DNA of 64,000 nt from assembly GCF_900119495.1 (NCBI RefSeq), contig NZ_LT632435.1, positions 668,359-732,358 on the forward strand, in the 5' to 3' direction. This DNA comes from Arcanobacterium urinimassiliense (GTDB lineage Bacteria > Actinomycetota > Actinomycetes > Actinomycetales > Actinomycetaceae). This document shows, in pieces, positions 35,243-44,403 of this stretch (position 1 is its first letter; every line of letters begins with the position of its first letter). The notes beneath the pieces are model-generated. The model was given only the letters and a program-made list of their open reading frames with translations, searched no databases and had not been told where the DNA came from. A program made the position numbers and the translations under genes.

Positions 35243-36502
35243 ATGGAGCATTCTCGGCAGGTACGCCCAAAGGTAGAAAAAGGGCCGCGTCCAGCTCTCA
35301 GCTTTACGGCGCGGCGGAGTGGTAAACCGCCTCTACATCTAGCTGATTTAGATATGGCTGCTCGCAAAGATGCCGCTAGCAGTTTCGGCTATCCAGCTTT
35401 TCGCGCTTCCCAACTCTCTACCCACTATTTTCAACATGCTTGTGTAGAAGCAGAAAAAATGCCGGATCTGCCGGCTGGCCAGCGCGCAGAAATGGTGCAG
35501 AAGTTTTTCCCTCCGCTACTGCGCCCTTTGCGCACTTTGCAAGCAGACGCAGGGAAAACGCAAAAAACTCTCTGGCAACTTTTTGACGGAGCAGTAGTGG
35601 AATCAGTATTGATGAAGTATCCAAACCGCTCTACGCTCTGTATATCTTCGCAGGCAGGCTGCGGCATGGCTTGCCCATTTTGTGCCACTGGGCAAGGTGG
35701 TTTAATGCGAAATCTTTCCACTGCTGAAATAGTGGAGCAACTGCGTTTAAACATGGAGATAGCTCGCTCGGGAGCTCTCGGGGCGCCGGAACGTATCTCC
35801 AATGTGGTCTTTATGGGGATGGGAGAGCCGCTTTCCAATTACAAATCAGTAATCCAAGCTCTGCATAGATTAATAGAGCCGCCGCCGGCTGGCTTTGGAA
35901 TTTCCGCTCGCAATATCACTCTTTCTACCGTGGGAATCGTGCCCGGCATTGAGCGGCTTGCCCAAGAAAATCTTCCCGTCACCCTTGCGATATCTTTGCA
36001 CGCTCCCGACGATGAACTGCGTGACGATTTAATTCCGATTAATAGCCACTACAAAGTAGGAGAACTGCTCGATGCGGCGCGTGCCTATTTCCGGAAAACG
36101 GGACGGCGGGTATCAATAGAATATGCGCTCATAAAAGATATGAACGATCACAAATGGCGAGCTGAGTTACTTGCGCATGAGTTAAATAAACGGGGCAAAG
36201 GCTGGGCGCATATAAATCCGATTCCACTCAATCCTACTCCGGGCAGTATTTGGACAGCTTCGACGCCAGCCGCGCAGAAAATATTTGTAAATACGCTGCG
36301 TCAAGCAGGGATATCCACCACAATTCGAGATACGCGTGGTTCCGATATTGATGGAGCATGTGGGCAGTTAGCAGCAGAAATAGTAGATCCGGCGCATATA
36401 GCACGCAAAGCGGCGCGGGCGCAACAAGCAGTAGACTCCCGCATTGCACAACACCGAGAAGCACCGGAAAACTTGTATAGTATTCTCCATAAGGAAAGTT
36501 AA
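35243..36502 (+). CDS. rlmN: 23S rRNA (adenine2503-C2)/tRNA methyltransferase RlmN
   Basis: Radical-SAM enzyme that methylates A2503 of 23S rRNA and A37 of some tRNAs. I take the ATG at 35243, eight bases after a strong purine-rich RBS (ggggg ag); the in-frame GTG at 35234 is possible. The iron-sulfur cysteines are Cys140, Cys144 and Cys147 (CGMACPFC), the methyl-carrying cysteine is Cys373 in DIDGACGQLA, and GEPLSNY and NPIPLNPTPGS are intact. It has about 419 residues with an N-terminal extension and an Ala/Gln-rich end. Confidence 0.95.
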   Translation: MEHSRQVRPKVEKGPRPALSFTARRSGKPPLHLADLDMAARKDAASSFGYPAFRASQLSTHYFQHACVEAEKMPDLPAGQRAEMVQKFFPPLLRPLRTLQADAGKTQKTLWQLFDGAVVESVLMKYPNRSTLCISSQAGCGMACPFCATGQGGLMRNLSTAEIVEQLRLNMEIARSGALGAPERISNVVFMGMGEPLSNYKSVIQALHRLIEPPPAGFGISARNITLSTVGIVPGIERLAQENLPVTLAISLHAPDDELRDDLIPINSHYKVGELLDAARAYFRKTGRRVSIEYALIKDMNDHKWRAELLAHELNKRGKGWAHINPIPLNPTPGSIWTASTPAAQKIFVNTLRQAGISTTIRDTRGSDIDGACGQLAAEIVDPAHIARKAARAQQAVDSRIAQHREAPENLYSILHKES

Positions 36503-36550
36503 GATATTGGCAGTAGTTTTATTTAATATAGAGAGCTGGGCCGTGCAAGA

Positions 36551-37153
36551 ATGAATGAGACTTTTGAAAAAGTAGGGCGTTTTCGCTTCGGGTACCATGT
36601 GAAAGATGTAGATAATTTCTTTTCTGCTGCAAAAATTGCTTATGCAGCTTGGAAAGATGCTGATAACCCCGCGGATGATCCAGCAGATTTAAATCAAGAT
36701 AAGGCGGGGGAGAATCCGGTATTCGATGAAAGCAACGTCCGTGATGCTGCTTTTCGGTGGGTGCGCGGCGGATATCGCCCCGATAAAGTGGATGCAGCTC
36801 TTGACCGTCTCGAAGGAGCTTTTTTGCAGCGTAAGCGCGCGCGGGTAATGCTCGATGAGGGAGAATCTGCGTGGTTGGAAAAAATCTACGCCCAGGCTAC
36901 TACGCTTTATCCGCGGATGTTGCGCCCGGCGGGGATGCGTTTTCGCGATGCCTCTGGCAAGGGATATCTGAAGACGGATGTAGATAAACTACTGGATCTG
37001 ATTGCGAGCTATTTCGATGGAAAAGCGCAGCTAAAATCGGAAGAAGTACGTAAGGCAGTATTTCGGCCAGCTCGAAAGAATAATGCCTATGATGAAAGCG
37101 TCGTAGATGTCTATTTAGACCGCGTAATTCATGTGCTCATGGCGGTAGAGTAA
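36551..37153 (+). CDS. DivIVA-repeat protein
   Basis: A 200-residue protein with four degenerate copies of the short DivIVA N-terminal motif, F-x(3-7)-GY-x(3)-VD-x(2)-L/F: around residues 10-24 (FRFGYHVKDVDNFF), 68-88 (RGGYRPDKVDAALDRL), 135-158 (GKGYLKTDVDKLLDLI) and 175-197 (NNAYDESVVDVYLDRV). This fits the actinobacterial family of DivI1A-repeat proteins. It lacks the long coiled coil of DivIVA/Wag31. DivIVA motifs sense curved or polar membrane, so a link to growth or division is likely but unproven. Its stop abuts the dxr ATG directly. Confidence 0.82.
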   Translation: MNETFEKVGRFRFGYHVKDVDNFFSAAKIAYAAWKDADNPADDPADLNQDKAGENPVFDESNVRDAAFRWVRGGYRPDKVDAALDRLEGAFLQRKRARVMLDEGESAWLEKIYAQATTLYPRMLRPAGMRFRDASGKGYLKTDVDKLLDLIASYFDGKAQLKSEEVRKAVFRPARKNNAYDESVVDVYLDRVIHVLMAVE

Positions 37154-38371
37154 ATGCGGCCGGTAATTCTACTCGGTTCCACTGGCTCTATTGGCCGGCA
37201 AGCTTTAGAAGTAATCGCTGCGCATAGGGATCGTTTCCAAGTAAAAGCGCTGGGAGCCGGCGGTGGTCATATAAAATTATTGGCCGCACAGGCAGCTCAA
37301 TTTTCCGTCTCCGCCGTGGGAATTGCCGATGCGGCGCAGCGGGAAGATTTTATAAGTGAATATAAGAGCTGCAGTGGCGGGCAGAAATTACCGGAAATTT
37401 TTACGGGCCCACAAGCTATGGAAGATCTCCTTACCCTAGCTACTCCCCAGGCAGTGGTGCTGAATGGTATCACTGGTTCACGGGGGCTCGGCCCCACTTT
37501 AGCGGCTTTACACAGTGGGGCTACTCTGGCGCTCGCTAATAAAGAATCCCTGGTAGCGGGAGGAAAATTAGTAGCTGAAGCACTGCAGCGCCCCGGGCAG
37601 ATAGTTCCGGTAGATTCGGAGCACTCGGCGATAGCGCAGTGTTTAAGCGCCGGCCGGCACCGCAAGGGGTTAGTTTCTCCAGAAGTAGACGGCACTTCGG
37701 AAGTAACGCGTTTAATTCTCACCGCTTCGGGTGGGCCTTTCCGCGGGAAAAAACGCTCTGAGCTGGCCGAAGTCACGCCGGCGCAGGCTCTGGCGCATCC
37801 GACCTGGAATATGGGTGCTGTGGTGACCATAAATTCCTCCACCCTGATGAATAAGGCTTTAGAACTTATAGAAGCTGCCCATCTTTTTGCAATCCCGCCG
37901 CAAGATATTGTGCCGGTGGTACATCCACAGTCAGTGGTACATTCCATGGTGGAATTTCAAGACGGAGCTACGATTGCCCAAGCTTCCCCTCCGGATATGC
38001 GTCTCCCTATCGCCTTGGGGCTTTCGTGGCCGGAGCGTTTAGTGGCTACTGCTGCTCCTTGCCAGTGGGATAAGGCTACCCAGTGGGATTTTGCGCCGGT
38101 AGATTCCGAGACTTTCCCCGCTTTGGATTTGGCGCGGGCAGCACTAGCGGCATCGCCGCTCCACCCGGCCGTTTTAAATGCGGCTAATGAGGAATGTGTA
38201 GATGCGTTTCTGAGTGAGAAGCTTACTTATTTAGCTATTACTGAAATAGTGGAAAAAGTTTTAACAGATTTTTCTGCTCCACCCGCACTTTCTTTGGCAG
38301 AAGTACTGCACAGCGAAGACTGGGCTCGTCAGCGCGCCTGGCACTATATAAAGCAGGAAAAAGGCAGATAA
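37154..38371 (+). CDS. dxr: 1-deoxy-D-xylulose 5-phosphate reductoisomerase
   Basis: Second step of the non-mevalonate isoprenoid pathway, forming MEP with NADPH; the target of fosmidomycin. The 405-residue protein has GSTGSIGRQALEV (cofactor loop), the ALANKESLVAGG and VDSEHSAI metal-site segments, LTASGGPFRG and HPTWNMG. It follows the DivIVA-repeat gene with no spacer and precedes ispG by 45 nt; the site-2 protease gene rseP often found between them is absent. Confidence 0.97.
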   Translation: MRPVILLGSTGSIGRQALEVIAAHRDRFQVKALGAGGGHIKLLAAQAAQFSVSAVGIADAAQREDFISEYKSCSGGQKLPEIFTGPQAMEDLLTLATPQAVVLNGITGSRGLGPTLAALHSGATLALANKESLVAGGKLVAEALQRPGQIVPVDSEHSAIAQCLSAGRHRKGLVSPEVDGTSEVTRLILTASGGPFRGKKRSELAEVTPAQALAHPTWNMGAVVTINSSTLMNKALELIEAAHLFAIPPQDIVPVVHPQSVVHSMVEFQDGATIAQASPPDMRLPIALGLSWPERLVATAAPCQWDKATQWDFAPVDSETFPALDLARAALAASPLHPAVLNAANEECVDAFLSEKLTYLAITEIVEKVLTDFSAPPALSLAEVLHSEDWARQRAWHYIKQEKGR

Positions 38372-38404
38372 ATCTGCGTAAGTGGAGTTTTTATACGAGA
38401 GTGG

Positions 38405-38410
38405 AATAAT
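38405..38410 (+). promoter_or_regulatory. possible -10 box for leaderless ispG
   Basis: AATAAT lies exactly at -12 to -7 from the ispG GTG and keeps the important A and final T of a -10 box. No convincing Shine-Dalgarno sequence is present. Confidence 0.35.
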
Positions 38411-38416
38411 AGAAGC

Positions 38417-39592
38417 GTGAGTACACCGATTAATTTGGGAATGCCGGAAGTGAAAACACCAGCTCCGGTACTGGCAGAGCGAAAAAAGACCCGGAAAATT
38501 TCTGTAGGCGGGGTCGAAGTAGGGGGAGATGCCCCGATAAGTGTGCAGTCTATGACGAATACTAAGACGCACGATATCGGTGCCACTTTGCAACAAATTG
38601 CGGAACTCACCGCAGCTGGCTGCGATATTGTGCGCGTAGCTTGCCCCACCGATAAAGACGCCGAAGCCTTGGCCACGTTAGTGGAAAAATCCAATATTCC
38701 GGTAATCGCGGATATTCACTTTCAACCACGCTACGTATTTGCGGCCATTGATGCCGGTTGTGGTGTGCGGGTAAATCCCGGAAATATTAAGAAATTTGAC
38801 GATCGAATTCCCGAAATAGCGGCTGCTGCCAATGCGAACGGTACCGCTATGCGTATCGGTATCAATGCGGGATCGCTGCATCCGGCGTTGCTAAAAAAAT
38901 ACGGGAAAGCCACTCCGGAAGCTCTAGTGGAATCGGCAGTGAGTGAAGCGCGCCTTTTTGAAGATGCGGGTTTCTACGATTTTGCTATTTCAGTTAAGCA
39001 CCACGATCCAGTAGTTATGGTGAGAGCCTATGAGTTACTTTCCGAAGCAGGGGATTGGCCTTTACATCTGGGGGTGACGGAGGCGGGCCCAGCTTTCCAG
39101 GGGACTGTGAAATCTGCTGTCGCTTTCGGAGCACTTTTATCGCAAGGAATTGGCGATACGATTCGCGTTTCCCTTTCGGCGCCGCCAGTAGAAGAAATAA
39201 AAGTGGGAGAGCAGATACTGCGTTCCTTAAATCTGCGGGAAAAAGAACTGGAAATAGTTTCTTGCCCTTCCTGCGGGCGCGCGCAAGTAGACGTCTACAC
39301 CTTAGCTAATCGGGTCCAAGAGGGGCTAAAAGATATTAAATACCCACTGCGGGTAGCAGTGATGGGGTGCGTGGTGAACGGCCCCGGCGAAGCACGAGAA
39401 GCCGATCTCGGGGTAGCTTCTGGAAATGGTAAAGGCCAGATTTTTGTGCGCGGAAAAGTTGTGGAGACGGTGCCCGAATCTGAAATAGTGGAAACTCTTA
39501 TTCGCCGCGCTGGAGTAGTGGCAGAAGAGTTGGGGCTACAAGCTGCCCCTGAGGCGCACGCCGAAATTATTACTGCTGCACCGCGTTGCTAA
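38417..39592 (+). CDS. ispG: 4-hydroxy-3-methylbut-2-enyl diphosphate synthase
   Basis: Iron-sulfur enzyme of the MEP pathway converting MEcPP to HMBPP. The 391-residue protein has [12 protein letters not shown], the TIM-barrel segments [15 protein letters not shown] and RVNPGNI, and the cluster ligands in SCPSCGR and [12 protein letters not shown]. It is the short bacterial form. It follows dxr, so two MEP-pathway genes are adjacent. The GTG start may be leaderless. After it 184 nt have no gene. Confidence 0.96.
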   Translation: MSTPINLGMPEVKTPAPVLAERKKTRKISVGGVEVGGDAPISVQSMTNTKTHDIGATLQQIAELTAAGCDIVRVACPTDKDAEALATLVEKSNIPVIADIHFQPRYVFAAIDAGCGVRVNPGNIKKFDDRIPEIAAAANANGTAMRIGINAGSLHPALLKKYGKATPEALVESAVSEARLFEDAGFYDFAISVKHHDPVVMVRAYELLSEAGDWPLHLGVTEAGPAFQGTVKSAVAFGALLSQGIGDTIRVSLSAPPVEEIKVGEQILRSLNLREKELEIVSCPSCGRAQVDVYTLANRVQEGLKDIKYPLRVAVMGCVVNGPGEAREADLGVASGNGKGQIFVRGKVVETVPESEIVETLIRRAGVVAEELGLQAAPEAHAEIITAAPRC

Positions 39593-39764
39593 AAGTTTGT
39601 AGCGTTATTCTCGTTCGTTGCTATCCGCACATACTCCTCGATAGCTCTAATACTCATTAATATCTGCTAGCGCTACTTTTGATTTTTGGCGGAATTTTAC
39701 AATCCATATTTCAGCTATCGCAGTATTCACACCGGAGAAAGAAGCGAATTCCACACTAGCGCGT

Positions 39765-39770
39765 TAAACT
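39765..39770 (+). promoter_or_regulatory. -10 box for leaderless proS
   Basis: TAAACT lies at -12 to -7 from the GTG at 39777, and no Shine-Dalgarno sequence precedes either possible start (39771 or 39777). The spacing argues for GTG 39777 and a leaderless transcript. Confidence 0.5.
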
Positions 39771-39776
39771 GTGAGC

Positions 39777-41567
39777 GTGCATAGAATGTCTGAATTGTTT
39801 TTGAAAACGCTCCGTGAAGATCCAGCCGATGCGGAGGTAGCTTCGCATAAATTACTCGTGCGCGCCGGATATGTGCGCCGGGTATCTCCTGGTATTTATA
39901 GCTGGCTGCCGCTGGGTTTGAAAGTACTGCGGAAAGTAGAGCAAATAGTGCGGGAAGAGATGGACGCCGCGGGCGCGCAAGAAGTGCTGCTGCCGGCTTT
40001 GCTTCCGCGGGAGCCCTACGAAAAAACTAATCGCTGGGAAGAATACGGAGCGAATCTTTTCCGTCTGCAAGATAGACGCCAAAATGACTATTTATTAGCA
40101 CCTACGCACGAAGAGATGTTTACCCTCGCGGTAAAAGATATGTACTCTTCTTACCGTGATTTACCAGTAATTCTTTATCAGATTCAAACTAAATATCGCG
40201 ACGAGGCGCGCCCGCGGGCGGGATTGATTCGCACCCGCGAATTCTTAATGAAAGATGCCTATTCTTTTGACGTCGAGGACGCCGGCTTAGCTCATGCCTA
40301 TGAGGTAATGCGGGCAGCCTACCAGAAGATTTTCACTCGCCTCGGATTACCTTTCGTAATCTGCTCTGCCACTTCGGGAGCTATGGGCGGATCGCGTTCC
40401 GAAGAATTTCTTTTCCCCTGTGCTATCGGCGAAGATACTTTTGTTTCTTCTCCCGGTGGCTATGCAGCCAATACGGAGGCTGTGACCACTCCCGAACTTC
40501 CCGCTTGCGATTTTTCGCGGGTGCCGGCGCAAATTTTGGTAGATACTCCTGAGGCGACGACTATCGAAGCCTTGGTGGAAGTGGCTAATAAATGCTGCCC
40601 GCGCTCGGACCGCCCTTGGGAAGCGGCCGATACGCTCAAAAATGTGGCTTTGGCAGCTATTCATCCCGATGGGGAGCGCGAAGTAATAGTAGTGGGAGTC
40701 CCCGGAGATCGAGAAGTAGATATTAAGCGCTTAGAAGCCAATATGGCTCCGCTAGAGCTGGAGATGGCGAGCACGGAAGATTTAGAAAAGCATCCTGAGC
40801 TCGTGCCCGGCTATATTGGCCCGGAAGTATTGGGGCCGAATTCGCCGGCGCGGCAGCAAGATGAAAATGGCCAGCCGGTAGGTTCCGTGCGCTACTTCCT
40901 CGATGCACATATTGCGCCAGGATCAGCTTGGATAAGCGGTGGGAACGCCCATGAGAAGCACCTTTTCTACACCGTATACGGAAGAGATTTCACTGCCGAC
41001 GCTACGGTAGAAGCAGTAGTCGTAGAGGAAGGAGACGCTGCTCCAGATGGCAGTGGCCCGCTCAGTATCGAACGCGGCATCGAAATTGGCCATATCTTCC
41101 AGCTCGGGCGGAAGTACTCGAAATCTTTAGACTTGACGGTGCTAGATAAAGACGGCAAACCGGCAGTAGTCACTATGGGCTCTTATGGAATCGGAGTTTC
41201 GCGCGTTTTAGCGGCACTCGCCGAGCAGAATCACGACGAAAAAGGCTTGATTTGGCCAGCAGAAATCGCTCCAGCTGCTGTATATATTATTGCAGCTGGG
41301 AAAAACCCAGAAGTCGCAGCGGCGGCAGAAAAAATTGCTGCGGAGCTCAGCGCGCGCGGTTTAGAAGTAATTTATGACGACCGCACGAAAGTATCGGCGG
41401 GAGTGAAATTTAACGATTTCGAACTGCTTGGCATTCCTTATGGAATAGTAGTCGGGCGCGGCCTGGCGCAAGGAGAAGTAGAGCTGCGTATTCGCCAGAG
41501 CGGCGCAAGCCAGAATGTGGCTTATACCGAGATTTGTGATTACCTCTGTGCCGAGCTGCAGAACTAA
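39777..41567 (+). CDS. proS: prolyl-tRNA synthetase, bacterial type
   Basis: Class II synthetase charging tRNA-Pro. The roughly 596-residue protein starts near [18 protein letters not shown] and keeps motif 2 ([23 protein letters not shown], here [10 protein letters not shown]), an editing INS domain in the middle (about 225-405), motif 3 ([13 protein letters not shown]) and the C-terminal anticodon-binding domain with [20 protein letters not shown] 39771 would add two residues; 39777 fits the leaderless pattern. A minus-strand gene then separates it from rimP. Confidence 0.95.
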   Translation: MHRMSELFLKTLREDPADAEVASHKLLVRAGYVRRVSPGIYSWLPLGLKVLRKVEQIVREEMDAAGAQEVLLPALLPREPYEKTNRWEEYGANLFRLQDRRQNDYLLAPTHEEMFTLAVKDMYSSYRDLPVILYQIQTKYRDEARPRAGLIRTREFLMKDAYSFDVEDAGLAHAYEVMRAAYQKIFTRLGLPFVICSATSGAMGGSRSEEFLFPCAIGEDTFVSSPGGYAANTEAVTTPELPACDFSRVPAQILVDTPEATTIEALVEVANKCCPRSDRPWEAADTLKNVALAAIHPDGEREVIVVGVPGDREVDIKRLEANMAPLELEMASTEDLEKHPELVPGYIGPEVLGPNSPARQQDENGQPVGSVRYFLDAHIAPGSAWISGGNAHEKHLFYTVYGRDFTADATVEAVVVEEGDAAPDGSGPLSIERGIEIGHIFQLGRKYSKSLDLTVLDKDGKPAVVTMGSYGIGVSRVLAALAEQNHDEKGLIWPAEIAPAAVYIIAAGKNPEVAAAAEKIAAELSARGLEVIYDDRTKVSAGVKFNDFELLGIPYGIVVGRGLAQGEVELRIRQSGASQNVAYTEICDYLCAELQN

Positions 41568-41598
41568 TTTATAGATTTAATTGCGCGCGGAAGCGGAA

Positions 41599-42495
41599 TC
41601 AGTTGGCCGGTTGCCAGCCAGGAAGAGCTGAGTCATTCGGAAATACTTGTAGTATCTGCGCTAATATTTCGGCAGCAGTTTCGCGCGCGGGGGCTTCGCT
41701 GCGTTCTCCAAGCATGAGTAATTCTCCGCAGAGTGCCGCCCCTAAATCTGCCACTTTCATATCCGGATCTACCATTACCGGCCGGGTATCTGTTACTTTA
41801 TTTGCTAATGCGCCGTCAATAAGTGCATTTAGTGAGTCCAGGAGCTGAAGTCGATTTTCCCGTTCGGAAAAAGCTAATTCCGCGGTGGTATTTTGCAGCT
41901 GTTGCCGGAGCGCTTCTAAACGATTCAGCTCCTCTGATCCGGAAACTGCTTTACCGAGTTCTTTTAAGCTACCGGGAGTTATATCTACTGCAGTTTCGCC
42001 ATTATTTCCGCTTTCTTTAGCGAGTAGAGCTATATAGTAGCGAGCCTTGGCGCTAGTGGAAATTCCTAGTTGGCGGGCAGTGTGGCCGGAGCCAGCCTGT
42101 ATAGATAAATTAGCGAAGTTTAATAATTCGCTTTGCAAAGCGGGAATATCAGTGGCGGCCGGGGTGAGGGAGAGCTCTGGATTTTGATAGCCAGCAGGCG
42201 CACCTTCCGGCCACGGCACCCACACGCCACCCCAAGCTTTTTCCCAGGCTTCTCCGGCGGCTCCTAGAGCACTTAATTGCGGATGCTGTTTGGCAATTTC
42301 ACTAATCAGATGCGCGCTTAGAGCAGTTTTTTGTCTTTGTATTTCGCCAGCGGAAGGCTCCGGAGGAGTTAAATCCGGATTTTCGCTGTGGAGACCGATG
42401 GAATACATAAAAATTCCGAATAGAGCTACCGAGCTGAGGAGCGAGATAATAAACACCCACTGTTTTTTTAACCAACTGCGCAGATTATCCGGCAT
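41599..42495 (-). CDS. membrane-anchored hypothetical protein
   Basis: I do not recognise this 298-residue protein. It has a basic N-terminus, one transmembrane helix (about 14-34, VFIISLLSSVALFGIFMYSIGL), a Pro-rich stalk, then a mostly alpha-helical outer domain rich in Ala/Leu/Glu with no obvious catalytic motif. A good RBS (gaggagc) lies 5 nt before ATG. In other actinobacteria a minus-strand, helical, ferritin-like DUF4439 gene often lies between proS and rimP, so it may be a distant relative; this rests on position only. Confidence 0.7.
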   Translation of the reverse strand: MPDNLRSWLKKQWVFIISLLSSVALFGIFMYSIGLHSENPDLTPPEPSAGEIQRQKTALSAHLISEIAKQHPQLSALGAAGEAWEKAWGGVWVPWPEGAPAGYQNPELSLTPAATDIPALQSELLNFANLSIQAGSGHTARQLGISTSAKARYYIALLAKESGNNGETAVDITPGSLKELGKAVSGSEELNRLEALRQQLQNTTAELAFSERENRLQLLDSLNALIDGALANKVTDTRPVMVDPDMKVADLGAALCGELLMLGERSEAPARETAAEILAQILQVFPNDSALPGWQPAN

Positions 42496-42563
42496 TAATG
42501 CTCCTCAGTTAGCCGATCGTAAATTAATTTTTGCTCCGGCTATGACACTTTTTCCTACTTCGG

Positions 42564-42569
42564 TACTCT
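42564..42569 (+). promoter_or_regulatory. -10 box for near-leaderless rimP
   Basis: TACTCT (42564-42569) lies at -13 to -8 from the rimP ATG at 42577, and the intervening taatagt contains no Shine-Dalgarno sequence. Confidence 0.45.
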
Positions 42570-42576
42570 TAATAGT

Positions 42577-43080
42577 ATGGCAGATAAGAGTAAAAATCTT
42601 AATACAGAACTGACGGAACTGCTCCAACCGCTAGTAGCTGCAGCCGGGCTGTATTTAGAGGATATAGTACTGAAGCGGGCGGGGAAATACACTACTTTGC
42701 AGGTGGTAGTAGATTTAGAAAGCGGCACCGGCGGAGTAGATTCTACGCAGCTCGACGAACTCACGCGCAGTATTTCTGCCCAACTAGATAAAAACGACCC
42801 CATCTCCGGTCCCTATACGCTGGAAGTGAGTACTCCGGGGGTAGAGCGTCTGCTCACGCAGCAACGCCACTATTTGCGCGCTAGTGGCCACCTGATTGCT
42901 TTTGTGCTCCAAGATGGAGAACAGCTCACTGCTCGCCTGCAAAAAGTAGAAGAATCTTCCCTGGTGGTGGTGCCGGAAACAAAAGAAAAACACCGTATAC
43001 GGAGCGGGGAGCCACGGGAGATTTCCCTCTCGGAAGTAAAAAAGGCCCGAGTCGTAGTAGAATTACGTCAGCTTGACTAG
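42577..43080 (+). CDS. rimP: ribosome maturation factor RimP
   Basis: Needed for 30S maturation. The 167-residue protein has the N-terminal alpha/beta domain (GLYLEDIVLKRAGKYTTLQVVVD), the conserved YTLEVSTPGVERLLT and a C-terminal Sm-like barrel. It begins the rimP-nusA-infB cluster and ends 13 nt before nusA. Confidence 0.93.
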   Translation: MADKSKNLNTELTELLQPLVAAAGLYLEDIVLKRAGKYTTLQVVVDLESGTGGVDSTQLDELTRSISAQLDKNDPISGPYTLEVSTPGVERLLTQQRHYLRASGHLIAFVLQDGEQLTARLQKVEESSLVVVPETKEKHRIRSGEPREISLSEVKKARVVVELRQLD

Positions 43081-43093
43081 GGCAGGAGGAATT

Positions 43094-44098
43094 ATGGATA
43101 TCTCGATGAACGAGCTACGCATTGTAGAGACGGAGCTCGGCATTGATCTCGAAGTGTTAATAAAAACTATCGAGGAGGCGCTCCTGCATGCTTATAACCG
43201 CGTGCCGGGAGCGGTAAAAGGAGCTCGTATTAACCTGGACCGTAATACCGGCCAGGTGACGGTAATAGCTCCGGAGCGAGATGAAAATAACGAAATAATC
43301 GGTGAATTTGACGATACACCGAAAGATTTTGGAAGGATTGCCACCGCTACTGCTCGTTCCGTGATTACGCAGCGGCTGCGCGATGCTGAGAGTGCTCGTA
43401 TCTTAGGTACTTTCCATGGCAAAGAAGGAAAAATAGTATCCGGAGTCGTAGAGAGTGTGCCGGGGCAAAATCCAGAATCGCGCGATTTATTCGTCCAGCT
43501 GGGAGAAAATCGGGGAATTTTACGCGCAGAAGAACAAGTACCTACCGAGCATTACGGGCATGGTGATTTGATTCGGGCTCTCGTACTAGATATTTCTGTT
43601 GGTCCCAACGGAGCTTCGATTCGGCTTTCCCGTTCGCATCCGGATTTCGTGCGGGAGCTTTTCGCCACTGAAGTGCCGGAAATAGCAGACGGTACGGTAG
43701 AAATAGTGGCTTTAGCTCGTGAAGCAGGGCATCGTTCGAAGGTTGCTGTCTGGTCGGCAGATGAGAAAGTGGCAGCTAAGGGCTCGGCAATTGGGCATAA
43801 TGCGCAGCGGGTGCGCGCCGTCACCCAAGAGTTGCATGGGGAAAAGATTGACGTCGTAGAATATGATGATGATCCAGCTACCTTTATTACAGCTGCTCTT
43901 TCGCCAGCGCGGGTAGTGCGGGTAGATATTCTGAATCCGGATATGCGCCAAGCTTTAGCTATCGTACCCGATGATCAGGCTTCGCTCGCTATCGGTAAAG
44001 AGGCGCAAAATGTGCGTTTGGCAGCTAAATTAACTGGCTGGTCTATCGATATTTGGAAAGAATCCGATAATCCATATCAGGCAGAAGATCCAGAATAA
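43094..44098 (+). CDS. nusA: transcription termination/antitermination factor NusA
   Basis: Binds RNA polymerase and modulates pausing and termination. The start is the ATG at 43094, preceded by the ideal aggagg; an upstream in-frame start at 43073 is rejected. The 334-residue protein has the N-terminal polymerase-binding domain, S1 domain (residues about 110-175) and two KH domains with KVAVWS and PDDQASLAIGKEAQNVRLAAKLTG. Actinobacterial NusA lacks the C-terminal acidic repeats of E. coli, as here. The small YlxR gene usually following nusA is not found. Confidence 0.95.
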   Translation: MDISMNELRIVETELGIDLEVLIKTIEEALLHAYNRVPGAVKGARINLDRNTGQVTVIAPERDENNEIIGEFDDTPKDFGRIATATARSVITQRLRDAESARILGTFHGKEGKIVSGVVESVPGQNPESRDLFVQLGENRGILRAEEQVPTEHYGHGDLIRALVLDISVGPNGASIRLSRSHPDFVRELFATEVPEIADGTVEIVALAREAGHRSKVAVWSADEKVAAKGSAIGHNAQRVRAVTQELHGEKIDVVEYDDDPATFITAALSPARVVRVDILNPDMRQALAIVPDDQASLAIGKEAQNVRLAAKLTGWSIDIWKESDNPYQAEDPE

Positions 44099-44403
44099 TT
44101 TTGCGGCCGCGCGGCTGTGGTAGTGAGAGTATTCACCTGCGAAAAGTGGCTAATAGATACGGAAATGGCAAATTTTCCGGTAAACTGGGCGGAGTGCGCG
44201 GGGGAAGTATGCCCCTATACGATATCCCGGTATATGAGTAATTTCCCCGTCTGCAGTAGGCATTTTGCCAACTGTTTAAGTCAGATAAAGAACGATATGA
44301 AAGCGGGTAGAGAGCCGATGGGCACCCGATGAGTACCCAGCGATGAGCTGCCAGATAAGAGAGGTCTGACGCCTTGGTGCGCGGACCGTAAAGAAGGAGA
44401 AAA
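44099..44403 (+). promoter_or_regulatory. infB upstream region with possible start-codon hairpin
   Basis: This 305-nt gap has no YlxR gene; a 71-codon frame lacks the YlxR CVGCR motif and family resemblance. A possible -10 TAAACT is at 44181-44186. Near infB, cgcggacc (44380-44387) is complementary to ggtccgcg (44412-44419) in codons 3-6 of infB, and ccttgg (44372-44377) to ccaagg (44408-44413). Either helix would enclose the RBS aaggaga and GTG. Three cgatg(g/a)g copies occur at 44318-44350. Confidence 0.45.

Noticed and set aside
44117-44332. 71-codon open frame between nusA and infB as YlxR
   Set aside because: It lacks the YlxR CVGCR signature and resemblance to the family; the start has no RBS and a possible infB promoter lies inside.
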